Counted from the stretch's first letter, positions 17,277 to 30,201 are shown. The stretch: 52,381 nt of DNA from Stenotrophomonas sp. 278 (GCF_003935715.1 NZ_RHPP01000012.1:1-52381); one strand, 5' to 3'. Numbers and translations: made by a program. Notes: generated from the letters alone by a model not told the origin.

Positions 17277-20272
17277 CAGGCCTTCTTCTTCTTGGTCGTG
17301 GTGGCAGGGCTGCTCTTGCTGGCCTTGCCGGTGGTCTTGGCGGCAGCCGCCTTCTTGGCCGGCTTCTCCGGCTTCACCTTGCGCGGTGGGCGGGCATCGG
17401 GCTTGTTGGCCACGGCGGCCGGCCGTTCCGGGCGTGCGCTGGTCGAAGGCAGCATCTTGGCCAGGAACTGGCCGGTGTACGAATCCGGGTGCGCGGCGAC
17501 GTCTTCCGGCGTGCCGGTGACCAGGATGGTGCCACCGCGGTGGCCGCCTTCCGGCCCCAGGTCGACGATCCAGTCCGCGGTCTTGATCACGTCCAGGTTG
17601 TGTTCGATCACCACCACCGTGTTGCCCTCGTCGCGCAGCTTGTGCAGCACGCCCAGCAGCGCCTCGATGTCGTGGAAGTGCAGGCCGGTGGTCGGTTCGT
17701 CCAGAATGTACAGGGTGCGCCCGGTATCGCGGCGCGACAGTTCCTTGGACAGCTTCACGCGCTGCGCTTCACCGCCCGAAAGCGTGGTCGCGCTCTGGCC
17801 CAGCTTGATGTAGCTCAAGCCCACGTCGACCAGCGTTTCCAGCTTGCGCGCGATACTGGGCACCGGCTCGAACAGCTTCAGTGCATCTTCGACGGTCATT
17901 TCCAGCACGTCGTTGATGTTGTAGCCCTTGTACAGGATCTCCAGCGTTTCGCGGTTGTAGCGCTTGCCATGGCAGACGTCGCACGGCACGTATACGTCCG
18001 GCAGGAAGTGCATCTCCACCTTGATCAGGCCATCGCCCTGGCAGGCTTCGCAGCGGCCGCCGCGCACGTTGAAGCTGAAACGGCCCGGCGAATAGCCGCG
18101 CGCACGCGCTTCCGGCACCTGCGCATACAGCTCGCGCAGCGGCGTGAACAGGCCGGTGTAGGTGGCCGGATTCGAACGCGGCGTGCGTCCGATCGGCGAC
18201 TGGTCGATGTCCACCACCTTGTCGAACAGGTCCAGGCCATCGACCGACTTGTACGGGGCGATCGGGTGCGAGGCACCGTTGATCTCGTTGGCAGCCAGCG
18301 AGAACAGGGTGTCGTTGATCAGCGTCGACTTGCCCGAACCGGACACGCCGGTGATGCAGGTCAGCAGGCCCGACGGAATATCCAGGTCCACGCCCTTGAG
18401 GTTGTTGCCGCTGGCACCGCGCAGGTGCAGGGTCATCTTCGGGTTCGGCTTGTGCCGGCGCGCCGGAATCTCGATGGCGCGCTTGCCCGACAGGTACTGG
18501 CCGGTCAGCGAACGCGGTGCCTCCAGGATGTCCTGCAGGGTGCCCTGGCCGACGATCTCGCCGCCATGCACGCCCGCTCCGGGACCGATGTCCAGAACAT
18601 AGTCGGCCAGCCGGATCGCGTCTTCGTCATGCTCGACCACGATCACCGTGTTGCCCAGGTCGCGCAGGCGGGTCAGGGTGCCGAGCAGGCGCTCATTGTC
18701 GCGCTGGTGCAGGCCGATGGACGGCTCGTCCAGCACGTACATGACGCCGACCAGGCCGGCACCGATCTGGCTGGCCAGCCGGATGCGCTGCGCTTCGCCG
18801 CCCGAAAGGGTGTCGGCCTTGCGCTCCAGGGTGAGGTAATCCAGGCCCACGTCGACCAGGAAGCCGAGGCGTTCGCCGATTTCCTTGACGATCTTGGCCG
18901 CGATCTCGCCGCGCCAGCCGGGCAGAGTCATGCTGCTGAAGAACTTCAGCGCTTCATCAATCGGCAGCACCACCAGCTCCGGCAGCGCGCGGTCGGCGAC
19001 GAACACGTTGCGCGCGGCTTTGTTCAGGCGCTGGCCGTGGCAGTCCGGGCAATCGTGTTCGCTGATGTACTTGGCCAGCTCTTCCTGCACCGCCGCCGAC
19101 TCGGTTTCCTTGTAGCGGCGTTCCAGGTTCGGAATGATGCCCTCGAAGCGGTGCTTGCGCTGGGTGCGGCCGCCGGCTTCGGTGAAGTAGGTGAAGGTGA
19201 TGGTTTCATCGCCGCTGCCGTACAGCACGGCCTGGCGCACGTCTTCCGGCAGGCTCTGCCAGGGCGCGTCAACGTCGAACTTGTAGTGCTTGGCCAGCGA
19301 GGCGATCAACTGGAAGTAATACGCGTTGCGGCGGTCCCAGCCGCGCACCGCGCCGGCCGAGAGCGACAGCTCCGGATGTACCACCACCCGTGAGGGGTCG
19401 AAGAACTCGGCCAGGCCCAGCCCATCGCAGCCGGGGCAGGCACCGATCGGGGAGTTGAACGAGAACAGGCGCGGCTCCAGCTCCGGCAGCGAGTAGTCGC
19501 ACACCGGGCAGGAGTACTTGGACGAGAACAGCACCGGCTCGGCACCTTCCACATCCAGCGACTGCACCGACACCATGCCGTCGCCCAGCTTCAGCGCGGT
19601 TTCAAAGCTCTCGGCCAGGCGCTGCTTGATGTCCTCGCGCGGGCGGAAGCGGTCGATCACCGCTTCAATGGTGTGCTTCTGGCGCAGCGCCAGCGGGGGC
19701 ACCGCGTCGATCTCATGCAGCACGCCGTCCACGCGCACGCGCACGAAACCCTGCGCGCGCAGCTGGTCGAACACCTGGGCGTGCTCGCCCTTGCGCTCGC
19801 GGATCACGGGGGCCAGCAGCATGTAGCGCTGTTCCTGGTCCAGGGTCAGCACATGGTCGACCATCTGGCTGACCGTCTGCGCTTCCAGCGGATAGCCGTG
19901 GTCCGGGCAGCGCGGGCTGCCCACGCGGGCGTACAGCAGACGCAGGTAGTCGTAGATCTCGGTGATGGTGCCCACGGTCGAACGCGGGTTGTGCGAGGTC
20001 GACTTCTGCTCGATCGAGATCGCCGGGGACAGGCCCTCGATGTGGTCCAGGTCCGGCTTTTCCATCACGCTCAGGAACTGCCGGGCATAGGCCGACAGCG
20101 ACTCCACGTAACGGCGCTGGCCTTCGGCGTAGATGGTGTCGAAAGCCAGCGACGACTTGCCCGAGCCGGACAGGCCGGTGATGACAATCAACTTGTCGCG
20201 GGGCAGGTCCAGATCGATGTTCTTGAGATTGTGCGTCCGCGCGCCGCGGATGCGGATGTAATCCATCGCCAT
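17276..20272 (-). CDS. uvrA: Excinuclease ABC subunit A
   Basis: A 998-residue DNA-damage recognition ATPase of nucleotide excision repair. It has two ABC modules: Walker [21 protein letters not shown] near the N-terminus and [20 protein letters not shown] in the second half; signatures [16 protein letters not shown] and [16 protein letters not shown]; zinc-finger Cys pairs [19 protein letters not shown] and the CEACQGDG / [10 protein letters not shown] region. The last ~58 residues form a Lys/Ala/Pro-rich tail ([19 protein letters not shown]). The start was taken at 20272 ([10 protein letters not shown]); 20266 is equally possible. Confidence 0.96.
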   Translation of the reverse strand: MAMDYIRIRGARTHNLKNIDLDLPRDKLIVITGLSGSGKSSLAFDTIYAEGQRRYVESLSAYARQFLSVMEKPDLDHIEGLSPAISIEQKSTSHNPRSTVGTITEIYDYLRLLYARVGSPRCPDHGYPLEAQTVSQMVDHVLTLDQEQRYMLLAPVIRERKGEHAQVFDQLRAQGFVRVRVDGVLHEIDAVPPLALRQKHTIEAVIDRFRPREDIKQRLAESFETALKLGDGMVSVQSLDVEGAEPVLFSSKYSCPVCDYSLPELEPRLFSFNSPIGACPGCDGLGLAEFFDPSRVVVHPELSLSAGAVRGWDRRNAYYFQLIASLAKHYKFDVDAPWQSLPEDVRQAVLYGSGDETITFTYFTEAGGRTQRKHRFEGIIPNLERRYKETESAAVQEELAKYISEHDCPDCHGQRLNKAARNVFVADRALPELVVLPIDEALKFFSSMTLPGWRGEIAAKIVKEIGERLGFLVDVGLDYLTLERKADTLSGGEAQRIRLASQIGAGLVGVMYVLDEPSIGLHQRDNERLLGTLTRLRDLGNTVIVVEHDEDAIRLADYVLDIGPGAGVHGGEIVGQGTLQDILEAPRSLTGQYLSGKRAIEIPARRHKPNPKMTLHLRGASGNNLKGVDLDIPSGLLTCITGVSGSGKSTLINDTLFSLAANEINGASHPIAPYKSVDGLDLFDKVVDIDQSPIGRTPRSNPATYTGLFTPLRELYAQVPEARARGYSPGRFSFNVRGGRCEACQGDGLIKVEMHFLPDVYVPCDVCHGKRYNRETLEILYKGYNINDVLEMTVEDALKLFEPVPSIARKLETLVDVGLSYIKLGQSATTLSGGEAQRVKLSKELSRRDTGRTLYILDEPTTGLHFHDIEALLGVLHKLRDEGNTVVVIEHNLDVIKTADWIVDLGPEGGHRGGTILVTGTPEDVAAHPDSYTGQFLAKMLPSTSARPERPAAVANKPDARPPRKVKPEKPAKKAAAAKTTGKASKSSPATTTKKKKA

Positions 20273-20451
20273 GGGGGAGGGGATCCGTAGTGGGGCAGAG
20301 GGCAAGCAGAGACGCCAATCGGTCAGCCTACCGAGCTTGGGATTTGGGGGCAATCAGCGACATTGCCAGTCCCCTGTCTCACCCCGTGCGACCCGGCGGG
20401 ACGGTTTCCTGAACGGGGTTCAGGCCGCCGCGGGTCAGAGCAGGGGGTGGG

Positions 20452-20481
20452 TTGACCCGGACCGGGGTGAATGCGTAAAAT
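20452..20481 (+). promoter_or_regulatory. Sigma-70 promoter for rplU-rpmA-obg
   Basis: -35 TTGACC (20452-20457), an 18-base spacer, -10 TAAAAT (20476-20481), about 65 bases upstream of rplU. A small inverted repeat (CCTGAACGGGGTTCAGG) precedes it at 20408-20424. Confidence 0.75.
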
Positions 20482-20546
20482 CCCGCTTCTGTCCGCCCTC
20501 GATGGCGGCAGTCCAAGACCACAATAACTACAGAGGAAGTCTGGTC

Positions 20547-20864
20547 ATGTACGCAGTACTGGTCACCGGCGGTAAGCAATACCGCGTCGCGCAGGGTGAA
20601 ACCCTCCGCGTTGAAAAGCTCGAAGCCGACGTCGGCAGCGAGATCAAGTTCGACAACATCCTGCTGCTGGGCGACAGCGACGGCATCAAGCTGGGCGACG
20701 CGCTGAAGGGCGCTTCGGTCACCGCCAAGGTCGTGTCCCAGGGTCGTGCTGACAAGGTCCGGATCATCAAGTTCCGTCGCCGCAAGCACCACATGAAGCG
20801 CCAGGGTCACCGTCAGTACTACACCGAAATCGAGATCACCGGCGTCGCCGGTGGCAGCAAGTAA
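20547..20864 (+). CDS. rplU: 50S ribosomal protein L21
   Basis: A 105-residue L21: [20 protein letters not shown] at the start and the basic motif [20 protein letters not shown] at the end. It binds 23S rRNA. GAGGAAG precedes the ATG. It is followed 15 bases later by rpmA, the usual order rplU-rpmA-obg. Confidence 0.98.
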   Translation: MYAVLVTGGKQYRVAQGETLRVEKLEADVGSEIKFDNILLLGDSDGIKLGDALKGASVTAKVVSQGRADKVRIIKFRRRKHHMKRQGHRQYYTEIEITGVAGGSK

Positions 20865-20879
20865 TAAGGAGAAGCAGTC

Positions 20880-22353
<1,474 letters not shown>

Positions 22354-22372
22354 GCGCCTCCACGCACACGTG

Positions 22373-22398
22373 AAAAACCCGGCCTCGGCCGGGTTTTT
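22373..22398 (+). terminator. Terminator after obg
   Basis: Stem CCCGGCC / GGCCGGG flanked by A5 and T5, so it can work in both directions, though rpsT has its own terminator nearby. Confidence 0.88.
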
Positions 22399-22453
22399 CT
22401 GTGGGGCGACGCTGTCGTCGGGGGGCGCTGCACGCCTGTCCGCCGCGTCCGTC

Positions 22454-22567
22454 GTAGAGCCACGCCTTGCGTGGCTGGACACCGTCACCGCGCGCACAAC
22501 AAAAAACCCGGTCGATGCCGGGCTTCTTGATCGGGCTTGGTCGAAGCCACGCAGGGCGTGGCTCTAC
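22454..22567. repeat. GTAG repeat pair enclosing the rpsT terminator
   Basis: Left copy 22454-22476 (GTAGAGCCACGCCTTGCGTG then GCT) and right copy 22545-22567 (its inverse, ending GGCGTGGCTCTAC). Unlike other pairs with ~20-base loops, the interval here is about 70 bases and contains the terminator of rpsT. Confidence 0.85.
22499..22523 (-). terminator. Terminator of rpsT
   Basis: On the minus strand CCCGG / CCGGG stem with a six-base loop followed by six or more T's. It lies about 65 bases after the rpsT stop and inside the repeat pair. Confidence 0.85.
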
Positions 22568-22588
22568 GACCGGCACCGCGACGCCGTA

Positions 22589-22858
22589 TCAGGCGGCCTT
22601 GAGGGCCTTGATGCGGGCGGTCAGACGGCTCTTATGACGAGCAGCCTTGTTCTTGTGGATCAGACCGCGCGAGCTGAAACGGTCGAGGATCGGCTGGGCG
22701 ACGGCGAAGGCTGCCTCGGCGCCGGCGGCGTCATTGGCATCCAGAGCCTTGATCACCTTCTTGACAGCGGTGCGCAGCATCGAACGCTGAGCCGTGTTGC
22801 GCGCGTTGCGCACGACGGTCTGCTTGGCGCGCTTCTTGGCGGACTTGATATTGGCCAC
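22589..22858 (-). CDS. rpsT: 30S ribosomal protein S20
   Basis: An 89-residue basic protein: [20 protein letters not shown] at the start, [16 protein letters not shown], then [20 protein letters not shown] near the end, as in all S20 proteins. It binds 16S rRNA early in assembly. It is monocistronic, with its own promoter at 22907-22935 and its own terminator. It is divergent from murJ. Confidence 0.97.
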   Translation of the reverse strand: MANIKSAKKRAKQTVVRNARNTAQRSMLRTAVKKVIKALDANDAAGAEAAFAVAQPILDRFSSRGLIHKNKAARHKSRLTARIKALKAA

Positions 22859-22906
22859 AGTGGTGGTTTCCTGAAAAATCGGTGTAATGGGAACAGCAAG
22901 CTGGAA

Positions 22907-22935
22907 AGTATGATGGCTCGAAAAATGTACGTCAA
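22907..22935 (-). promoter_or_regulatory. rpsT promoter
   Basis: On the minus strand: -35 TTGACG (22930-22935), a 17-base spacer, -10 CATACT (22907-22912). Two further TTGACx hexamers stand just upstream (TTGACT at 22935-22940, TTGACA at 22942-22947). The start of transcription is ~45 bases before the rpsT ATG. Confidence 0.75.
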
Positions 22936-22959
22936 GTCAATTGTCAAGAGGGAACACGG

Positions 22960-24579
22960 GTGAGTTCACCAAGGATGTTGCGCGGGCTGCTGTCGTTCAG
23001 CAGCATGACCATGATTTCCCGCGTCCTGGGCCTGGTCCGCGACCAGGTCATCACCACCACGTTCGGCACCAACGCGGTGACCGACGCGTTCTGGGTGGCC
23101 TTCCGGGTGCCCAATTTCCTGCGCCGGCTGTTCGCCGAGGGCTCGTTCGCCACCGCGTTCGTGCCGGTGTTCACGGAAGTGAAGGAAACCCGCCCGCACG
23201 CCGAACTGCGCGAGCTCATGTCGCGGGTGGCCGGCACCCTGGGTGGGGTGCTGATGGTGGTCACCGCACTGGCACTGATCTTCGCCCCGCAGCTGGCCTC
23301 GCTGTTCTCCAGCGGGGTGGACACCGACCCGGTCAAGCACGGGCTGCTGGTGGACCTGTTCCGCCTGACCTTCCCGTTCCTGCTGTTCGTGTCGCTGACG
23401 GCGCTGGCCGGTGGCGCGCTCAACAGCTTCCAGAAGTTCGCGATGCCGGCGCTGACCCCGGTGATCCTCAATCTGTGCATGATCGCCGGCGCACTCTGGC
23501 TGGCCCCGCAGCTGGGGGGCACCCCGGAGGAGCAGATCCTGGCGCTGGGCTGGGCGGTGCTGGCCGCCGGCCTGCTGCAGCTGCTGTTCCAGTTGCCCTC
23601 ACTGAAGGGCATCAACCTGCTGACCCTGCCGCGCTGGGGCTGGCGGCACCCGGGCGTGCGCAAGGTGCTGACCTTGATGGTGCCGACCCTGTTCGGTTCC
23701 TCGGTCGCGCAGATCAACCTGCTGCTGGATACCGTCATCGCCGCCCAGCTCACCGATGGTTCGCAGTCCTGGCTGTCGCTGGCTGACCGCTTCCTGGAGC
23801 TGCCCCTGGGCGTGTTCGGCGTCGCGCTGGGTACGGTGATCCTGCCGGCGCTGGCCCGCCATCACGTCAGCACCGACAAGGCCGGGTTCTCCAACGCGCT
23901 GGACTGGGGCCTGCGCACCACGCTGCTGATCGCGGTGCCGGCCATGCTGGGGCTGGTGCTGCTGGCCGAGCCGCTGATCGCCACGCTGTTCCAGTACCGC
24001 CAGTTCACCGCCTTCGATACCCGCATGACCGCGCTGTCGGTGTACGGCCTGGCCGCCGGCCTGCCGGCCTTCGCCCTGCTCAAGGTAGTGCTGCCGGCGT
24101 TCTACGCCCGCCAGGACACCCGCACCCCGGTCCGCGCCGGCATTGCCGCGCTGGTCGCCAACATGGTGTTCAACTTCGCCCTGCTGGCGGTGCTGTACCA
24201 CCTGATGGTCCCGGACGCGCTGAAGGCAGAGGGTGTGATGGCGGCGCTGGGCAAGCAGCCCGGCCTGCATCTGGCTCTCGGCATTGCCAGCGCCATGTCC
24301 AGCTACCTGAACCTGGGCCTGCTCTGGTACTGGCTGGGCAAGACCGATGTCTACGAGCGCAAGCCCGGCTGGGCAGGCTACGTCACCCGGCTGCTGCTGG
24401 CCTGCGCGGCCATGGTGGCGGTGCTTCTGGCCCTGCTGTACAGCATGCCCGGCTTCACCGGCATGGATAAGTGGCACCGCATCGGCAACCTGGCCTTGCT
24501 GGTCGGCGGCGGCGGCCTCACCTATCTGGTAGCGCTGGTCGCGATGGGCTTCCGCCCCCGTCACCTGCGCGAACACTAA
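22960..24579 (+). CDS. murJ: Lipid II flippase MurJ (MviN)
   Basis: A 539-residue MOP-superfamily flippase that moves lipid II across the inner membrane. About 14 hydrophobic segments are visible. Signatures include RVLGLVRDQVITTTFGTNAV, TDAFWVAFRVPNFLRRLFAE and GSFATAFVPVFTEVKE. GAGGGA seven bases before supports the GTG at 22960; the ATG at 22975 is an alternative that only shortens the polar N-terminus. It is divergent from rpsT and followed by a GTAG element. Confidence 0.95.
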   Translation: MSSPRMLRGLLSFSSMTMISRVLGLVRDQVITTTFGTNAVTDAFWVAFRVPNFLRRLFAEGSFATAFVPVFTEVKETRPHAELRELMSRVAGTLGGVLMVVTALALIFAPQLASLFSSGVDTDPVKHGLLVDLFRLTFPFLLFVSLTALAGGALNSFQKFAMPALTPVILNLCMIAGALWLAPQLGGTPEEQILALGWAVLAAGLLQLLFQLPSLKGINLLTLPRWGWRHPGVRKVLTLMVPTLFGSSVAQINLLLDTVIAAQLTDGSQSWLSLADRFLELPLGVFGVALGTVILPALARHHVSTDKAGFSNALDWGLRTTLLIAVPAMLGLVLLAEPLIATLFQYRQFTAFDTRMTALSVYGLAAGLPAFALLKVVLPAFYARQDTRTPVRAGIAALVANMVFNFALLAVLYHLMVPDALKAEGVMAALGKQPGLHLALGIASAMSSYLNLGLLWYWLGKTDVYERKPGWAGYVTRLLLACAAMVAVLLALLYSMPGFTGMDKWHRIGNLALLVGGGGLTYLVALVAMGFRPRHLREH

Positions 24580-24601
24580 ACAAAGACATCGGTTCGACCC
24601 C

Positions 24602-24624
24602 GTAGAGCCACGCCCTGCGTGGCT
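24602..24624 (+). repeat. Single GTAG REP element
   Basis: GTAGAGCCACGCCCTGCGTG plus GCT, between murJ and ribF. Confidence 0.88.
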
Positions 24625-24699
24625 GCCCTTGACGCCCCGGCTATACTTGCCGGTCATACCAAACAATACGTTGGCCTGGGTGGGCCGGAATTCCGATAG

Positions 24700-25647
24700 A
24701 TGAGCAGGCTGTTCAGAAGCATCGAAGGCGGGCGTTTGTTCCCGCACGGAAGCGTGGTCTGCATCGGCGCGTTCGACGGCCTGCACCTGGGCCATCGTGC
24801 GCTGGTGCGCCACGCCGTCGCGCGTGCCCGCGCGTTGGGCGTCCCCGCCGTGGTGGTGGCGTTCGAGCCGCTGCCGCGCGAATACTTCGCCCAGGGCGAA
24901 CCGCCGCCGCGGCTGACCCTCGCCCGTGACAAGGTCGCCGGCCTGAACGAGCTGGGCGTGGACGCCATCGGCCTGCTGCGCTTCGATGCGCGCATGGCCG
25001 CGATGTCCGCCGAAGCCTTCGTCGAACAACTGCTGGTGCATCGCCTGGGGGCCCGCGAGGTCTGGATCGGTCCGCAGTTCTGCTTCGGCAACCGCCGTCG
25101 CGGTGACCTGGCCCTGCTGCAGGCCATGGGTGCACAGCACGGCTTCACTGCCGGTGCGATCGACCCGGTCGACCTGCACGGCGAGCGCATTTCCGCCACC
25201 CGCATCCGCCAGCTGCTGCGCGAAGGCAACTTCGCCCATGCGGGCGACCTGCTTGGTCGCCCGTATGCGATCGGGGGCAGGGTGGTGCGCGGTCGTCAGC
25301 TCGGTCGCACGCTGGGCTTCCCCACCGCCAACCTGCGCTTCCCGAAGACGCCGGCGCTGGCCGGCATCTACGCCACCTGGGTGCACGGCGTGTTCGACCA
25401 GCCGTGGCCGTCGGTGTCCAGCTTCGGCACCCGGCCCACCGTCGAGGGCGTGGAGCCGCTGCTGGAAGCGCACCTGTTCGACTTCCAGGGCGACCTGTAC
25501 GGTCGGCACATTCAAGTTGAATTCGTCGCCAAACTGCGCGATGAAGAGAAGTTCCATGATCTGGCCGCCTTGACCGACCAGATGCACCGTGACGCCGACC
25601 AGGCCCGTCACATCCTTTCCGAACACAGATTGCGAGCCACTGCGTGA
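24700..25647 (+). CDS. ribF: Bifunctional riboflavin kinase/FAD synthetase
   Basis: A 315-residue enzyme that makes FMN and FAD from riboflavin. The N-terminal nucleotidyltransferase has [20 protein letters not shown] (the GxFDGxHxGH motif), [15 protein letters not shown] and [15 protein letters not shown]. The C-terminal kinase has [17 protein letters not shown] and GIYATWV. Its TGA overlaps the GTG start of ileS (GTGA), giving coupling in the conserved ribF-ileS-lspA-ispH group. Confidence 0.96.
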   Translation: MSRLFRSIEGGRLFPHGSVVCIGAFDGLHLGHRALVRHAVARARALGVPAVVVAFEPLPREYFAQGEPPPRLTLARDKVAGLNELGVDAIGLLRFDARMAAMSAEAFVEQLLVHRLGAREVWIGPQFCFGNRRRGDLALLQAMGAQHGFTAGAIDPVDLHGERISATRIRQLLREGNFAHAGDLLGRPYAIGGRVVRGRQLGRTLGFPTANLRFPKTPALAGIYATWVHGVFDQPWPSVSSFGTRPTVEGVEPLLEAHLFDFQGDLYGRHIQVEFVAKLRDEEKFHDLAALTDQMHRDADQARHILSEHRLRATA

Positions 25648-28478
25648 GCCAGGACTACAAAGCCACCCTTCATCTGCCAGCCACTGAATTCCCGATGCGC
25701 GGCGACCTGCCCAAGCGCGAGCCGGGCATTCTGTCGCGCTGGGAAGACGAGGGCCTGTACGCCCGCCTGCGCGAAAACGCGCAGGGTCGCCCGCTGTTCG
25801 TGCTGCACGACGGCCCGCCGTACGCCAATGGCCAGATCCACCTCGGCCACGCGGTCAACAAGATCCTCAAGGACATCATCGTCAAGTCGCGCTACCTGGC
25901 CGGCTTCGATGCGCCTTATGTGCCGGGCTGGGACTGCCACGGCCTGCCGATCGAAATCGCGGTGGAAAAGAAGTGGGGCAAGGTCGGCACCAAGCTCGAC
26001 GCCGTCGCCTTCCGCCAGAAGTGCCGCGAATACGCCGAAGAGCAGATCGATCTGCAGCGCCGCGACTTCAAGCGCCTGGGCGTCACTGGCGACTGGGACA
26101 ACCCGTACAAGACCCTGAGCTTCGATTTCGAAGCCAACGAGATCCGTGCGCTGGCCAAGGTGGTCGCCAACGGTCACCTGGTGCGCGGTGCCAAGCCGGT
26201 GTACTGGTGCTTCGACTGTGGCTCGGCGCTGGCCGAAGCGGAAATCGAATACCAGGACAAGACTTCGCCGGCGATCGATGTGGCCTATGCCGCGCGTGAT
26301 TCGCAGCAGCTGGCCGCCGCCTTCGGCGTGCAGCTGCCGGCCGGCGTGGAAGTGGCGGTGCCGATCTGGACCACCACCCCGTGGACCCTGCCGGCTTCGC
26401 TGGCCGTTTCGCTGGGCGCGGAAATCGAATACGCCCTGGTAGAAGGCCCGGCCCACAACGGCCAGCCGCGCTGGCTGGTACTGGCCTCGGCGCTGGCCGA
26501 ACGTTCGCTGGCCCGCTACGGCGTGGACAGCGTGGTGGTGCACGGCCATGCCACCGGTGCCGCGCTGGAAAACATGCTGCTGGCGCATCCGTTCTACCCC
26601 GAGCGCGATATCCCGCTGCTCAACGGCGACCACGTCTCCGACGCCGACGGTACCGGTGCGGTGCATACCGCCCCCGGCCACGGCCAGGAAGACTATGCGG
26701 TGTGCCTGAAGTACGGCCTGGTGGAAAAATACAACGCCGGCCAGATCAACCCGGTGGACGGTGCGGGCGTGTACCTGCCATCGACCCCGCCGGCCGGTGA
26801 CCTGGTGCTGGCCGGCCAGCACATCTGGAAGGCGCAGCAGCCGATCATCGACGTGCTGCGTGCCAGCGGCGCGCTGCTGGCATTCGTGGAAATCGTGCAC
26901 AGCTATCCGCACTGCTGGCGCCACAAGAAAACCCCGCTGGTGTTCCGTGCCACTCCGCAGTGGTTCATCTCGATGGAGCAGGCCAACCTGCGCCGTGACG
27001 CGCTGGCCGCCATCGACACCGTGGGCTGGTTCCCGGGCTGGGGCAAGGCGCGCATCGCCAGCATGGTCGAAGGCCGTCCGGACTGGACCATCTCGCGCCA
27101 GCGCACCTGGGGCGTGCCGATCGCATTGTTCATCCACCGCGAAACCGGCGAGCCGCACCCGAACACCGTCGCCCTGATGAACCAGGTCGCCGACCGCGTT
27201 GAAGTGGAAGGCATCGACGTGTGGTACTCGCTGGACGCCGCCGAGCTGCTCGGCGACGAAGCTGCGCAGTACGAGAAGGTCACCGACATCCTGGACGTGT
27301 GGTTCGACTCCGGCGTCACCCATGAAGGCGTGCTGCTGGCGCGTGGCTACGGCAAGCCGGCTGACCTGTACCTGGAAGGGTCGGACCAGCACCGCGGCTG
27401 GTTCCAGTCGTCGCTGCTGACCGGCGTGGCCATCGACAAGCGCGCCCCGTACAAGCAGTGCCTCACCCACGGTTTCACCGTGGACGAGCACGGCCGCAAG
27501 ATGTCCAAGTCGGAAAAGAACGGCATCGAGCCGCAGGAAATCATGAAGACCCTGGGCGCGGACATCCTGCGCCTGTGGATCGCTTCGGCCGACTACAGCA
27601 ACGAGATGTCGCTGTCGCAGGAAATCCTCAAGCGCAACGCCGACGCCTACCGTCGCCTGCGCAACACCGCGCGCTTCCTGCTCGGCAACCTGGACGGCTT
27701 CGACCCCGCCCAGCATCTGGTCGCGCCGGCCGACATGGTCGCGCTCGACCGCTGGATCGTGCACCGCGCGTGGGAAGTGCAGGAGAAGATCAAGGCCTCC
27801 TACACCGCCTACAACATGGCCGAGATCGTGCAGCTGCTGCTGAACTTCTGCAGCGTGGACCTGGGCTCGCTGTACCTGGACGTCACCAAGGACCGCCTGT
27901 ACACCATGCCGGTGGACTCGCGCGGCCGCCGTTCGGCGCAGACCGCGATGTACCACATCGCCGAAGCCTTCACCCGCTGGGTGGCTCCGATCCTGACCTT
28001 CACCGCCGACGAGCTGTGGGGTTACCTGCCGGGCAAGCGCGCCGACAATGTGCTGTTCTCCACCTGGTACGAGGGTCTGGTGCCGCTGCCCGCCGATGCG
28101 CCGCTGAATGCGGCTGACTTCGATCAGCTGCTGACCGTGCGCGAGCAGGTCGCCAAGGTGCTCGAGCCGATGCGTGCCAACGGGGCCATCGGGGCCGCGC
28201 TGGAAGCGGAGATCACCATCGCGGCCAATGAGGAAACCGCCACGCGTTGGGCTCCGCTTGCCGACGAGCTGCGCTTCCTGTTCATCAGCGGCGACGTCAG
28301 CGTGCGCCCGGCGACCACCGACGAGGTGTTCGTCAGCGCACAGCCGACTGAAAAGCAGAAGTGCGTGCGTTGCTGGCACTACCGCGCCGACATCGGCGTG
28401 GTCGCCGCCCATCCGGAACTGTGCGGTCGTTGCGCCAGCAACGTCGACGGTGCCGGCGAAGACCGCAGGTGGTTCTGA
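25644..28478 (+). CDS. ileS: Isoleucyl-tRNA synthetase
   Basis: A 944-residue class I synthetase. HIGH region [20 protein letters not shown], the editing domain [18 protein letters not shown] loop [14 protein letters not shown], anticodon-binding domain after residue ~640, and a C-terminal zinc site [12 protein letters not shown] / CGRCASN. It starts at GTG 25644 inside the ribF stop and its TGA overlaps the ATG of lspA. Confidence 0.97.
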   Translation: MSQDYKATLHLPATEFPMRGDLPKREPGILSRWEDEGLYARLRENAQGRPLFVLHDGPPYANGQIHLGHAVNKILKDIIVKSRYLAGFDAPYVPGWDCHGLPIEIAVEKKWGKVGTKLDAVAFRQKCREYAEEQIDLQRRDFKRLGVTGDWDNPYKTLSFDFEANEIRALAKVVANGHLVRGAKPVYWCFDCGSALAEAEIEYQDKTSPAIDVAYAARDSQQLAAAFGVQLPAGVEVAVPIWTTTPWTLPASLAVSLGAEIEYALVEGPAHNGQPRWLVLASALAERSLARYGVDSVVVHGHATGAALENMLLAHPFYPERDIPLLNGDHVSDADGTGAVHTAPGHGQEDYAVCLKYGLVEKYNAGQINPVDGAGVYLPSTPPAGDLVLAGQHIWKAQQPIIDVLRASGALLAFVEIVHSYPHCWRHKKTPLVFRATPQWFISMEQANLRRDALAAIDTVGWFPGWGKARIASMVEGRPDWTISRQRTWGVPIALFIHRETGEPHPNTVALMNQVADRVEVEGIDVWYSLDAAELLGDEAAQYEKVTDILDVWFDSGVTHEGVLLARGYGKPADLYLEGSDQHRGWFQSSLLTGVAIDKRAPYKQCLTHGFTVDEHGRKMSKSEKNGIEPQEIMKTLGADILRLWIASADYSNEMSLSQEILKRNADAYRRLRNTARFLLGNLDGFDPAQHLVAPADMVALDRWIVHRAWEVQEKIKASYTAYNMAEIVQLLLNFCSVDLGSLYLDVTKDRLYTMPVDSRGRRSAQTAMYHIAEAFTRWVAPILTFTADELWGYLPGKRADNVLFSTWYEGLVPLPADAPLNAADFDQLLTVREQVAKVLEPMRANGAIGAALEAEITIAANEETATRWAPLADELRFLFISGDVSVRPATTDEVFVSAQPTEKQKCVRCWHYRADIGVVAAHPELCGRCASNVDGAGEDRRWF

Positions 28479-28996
28479 TGACCGGTTCGCGCGTGCGTCC
28501 CAATGCACTGGTGTGGCTGCTGCTGTCGGCGGCCATCATCGGCCTGGACCAGTGGTCCAAGGCGTGGGTGCTGTCCAGCCTGCCCGAGTTCGAGCCCGTC
28601 GCCGTCATTGACGGCTTCTGGAACTGGTACCGCACCTACAACACCGGCGCGGCGTTCAGTTTCCTGAGCGACGCCGGTGGCTGGCAGCTGTGGTTCTTCA
28701 CCGCGCTGGCGGTGGGCATCAGCGGCCTGATGGCGTTCTGGCTGTCACGCACCCCGCGCGGCCACTGGCGCAGCGCCGCGCCTTACGCCCTGGTGATCGG
28801 CGGTGCCATCGGTAACGTCATCGACCGCCAGGTGCATGGTCACGTAGTGGACTTCATCCAGTGGTACATCGGTGACCATTACTGGCCCGCGTTCAACATT
28901 GCCGACGCCGCCATCGTTGTCGGTGCCATTGGTATAGCTGTGTTCGGCCTGTTTGACGGCAAGTCCGCCAAAAAGGCGGATAATGCCAACCCGTAA
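28478..28996 (+). CDS. lspA: Lipoprotein signal peptidase (SPase II)
   Basis: A 172-residue inner-membrane aspartyl protease with four transmembrane helices. Motifs: [47 protein letters not shown] (first catalytic Asp) and [11 protein letters not shown] (second catalytic Asp). The ATG overlaps the ileS stop by one base. Confidence 0.96.
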   Translation: MTGSRVRPNALVWLLLSAAIIGLDQWSKAWVLSSLPEFEPVAVIDGFWNWYRTYNTGAAFSFLSDAGGWQLWFFTALAVGISGLMAFWLSRTPRGHWRSAAPYALVIGGAIGNVIDRQVHGHVVDFIQWYIGDHYWPAFNIADAAIVVGAIGIAVFGLFDGKSAKKADNANP

Positions 28997-29029
28997 CATC
29001 AAGCCGGCGCTGGCCGGGAGACCTGTCTG

Positions 29030-29980
29030 ATGGATGTGCTGCTTGCCAACCCGCGTGGATTCTGTGCCGGTGTCGATCGTGCGATCGAGATCGTCAAGCG
29101 CGCGATCGAAACGTTGGGCGCGCCCATCTACGTGCGTCATGAAGTGGTGCACAACCGCTTCGTGGTGGACGATCTCAAGCAGCGCGGCGCGATCTTCGTC
29201 GAAGAACTCGACGAAGTGCCGGACAACAACACCGTCATCTTCAGCGCCCACGGCGTCTCCCAGGCCGTGCGCCAGGAAGCCGAGCGTCGTGGCCTGAAGG
29301 TGTTCGACGCCACCTGTCCGCTGGTCACCAAGGTCCACTTTGAAGTGGCCCGTCACTGCCGTGCCGGCCGCGACGTGGTGCTGATCGGCCACGCCGGTCA
29401 CCCGGAAGTGGAGGGCACCATGGGCCAGTGGAACCGCGAAGCGGGCACCGGGCAGATCTATCTGGTTGAAGACGTGGAGCAGGTCGCCACGCTGCAGATC
29501 AACCAGCCGGAAAACTTCGCCTACACCACCCAGACCACGCTCAGCGTGGACGACACGCGCGGCATCATCGACGCGCTGCGCGAGCGCTTCCCGGCCATGC
29601 AGGGTCCGAAGAACGACGACATCTGCTACGCCACCCAGAACCGCCAGGACGCCGTGCGCGACCTCGCCAAGCGCTGTGACCTGGTGCTGGTGGTCGGTTC
29701 GCCGAACAGCTCCAATTCCAACCGCCTCAGTGAGCTGGCCATCCGTGAGGGCGTGGAGAGCTATCTGATCGATGGCGCGCACGAGATTGATCCGGCCTGG
29801 GTGATTGGCAAGCAGCACATTGGTTTGACTGCAGGTGCCTCGGCACCGCAGGTGCTGGTGGATGGGGTGATTGCGCGCCTGCGCGAGCTCGGTGCGGGTA
29901 GCGTCGGTGAGCTGGATGGTGAGCCTGAGTCGATGGTGTTTGCGTTGCCGAAGGAACTGCGGCTGCGTTTGATTTCCTGA
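29030..29980 (+). CDS. ispH: 4-hydroxy-3-methylbut-2-enyl diphosphate reductase
   Basis: A 316-residue iron-sulfur enzyme for the last step of the MEP isoprenoid pathway. The three cluster cysteines are Cys12 ([17 protein letters not shown]), Cys96 ([11 protein letters not shown]) and Cys197 ([11 protein letters not shown]). Also [13 protein letters not shown], and the substrate-binding [14 protein letters not shown]. Last gene of the ribF-ileS-lspA-ispH set, 33 bases after lspA. Confidence 0.97.
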   Translation: MDVLLANPRGFCAGVDRAIEIVKRAIETLGAPIYVRHEVVHNRFVVDDLKQRGAIFVEELDEVPDNNTVIFSAHGVSQAVRQEAERRGLKVFDATCPLVTKVHFEVARHCRAGRDVVLIGHAGHPEVEGTMGQWNREAGTGQIYLVEDVEQVATLQINQPENFAYTTQTTLSVDDTRGIIDALRERFPAMQGPKNDDICYATQNRQDAVRDLAKRCDLVLVVGSPNSSNSNRLSELAIREGVESYLIDGAHEIDPAWVIGKQHIGLTAGASAPQVLVDGVIARLRELGAGSVGELDGEPESMVFALPKELRLRLIS

Positions 29981-29985
29981 GAGGC

Positions 29986-30097
29986 GTGACGACCAACGGT
30001 CGTCGCCTACCGCGGCATGACGCATGATCGGCGTGACGACCAACGGTCGTCGCCTACCGCGGTCTTTCACTGGTAGGTGACGACCGTTGGTCGTCAC
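29986..30097. repeat. Three variant GTAG repeats
   Basis: Copies at 29986-30010 and 30033-30057 (GTGACGACCAACGGTCGTCG then CCTAC) and an inverted one at 30073-30097 (GTAGGTGACGACCGTTGGTC then GTCAC). They fill the spacer between ispH and the M61 peptidase gene. Confidence 0.85.
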
Positions 30098-30201
30098 CCC
30101 GATAACAACACCCCGTACGACGAAGGCATGACCTTCGGCCATGTAACGCTTGCCCCCACAGGTCTAGCATCAAGGATTCAGCCCCACCGGATCCAATCTT
30201 G

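Noticed and set aside
17489-19393. 634-codon plus-strand open frame inside uvrA
   Set aside because: High GC opens antisense frames; uvrA on the other strand has all its motifs.
23599-25626. 675-codon minus-strand frame over murJ and ribF
   Set aside because: It spans two unrelated plus-strand core genes and has shadow-like composition.
25608-28508. 966-codon minus-strand open frame across ileS
   Set aside because: Antisense of ileS, which has intact HIGH and KMSKS motifs; the antisense residues are His/Arg/Gln-rich, as shadows usually are.
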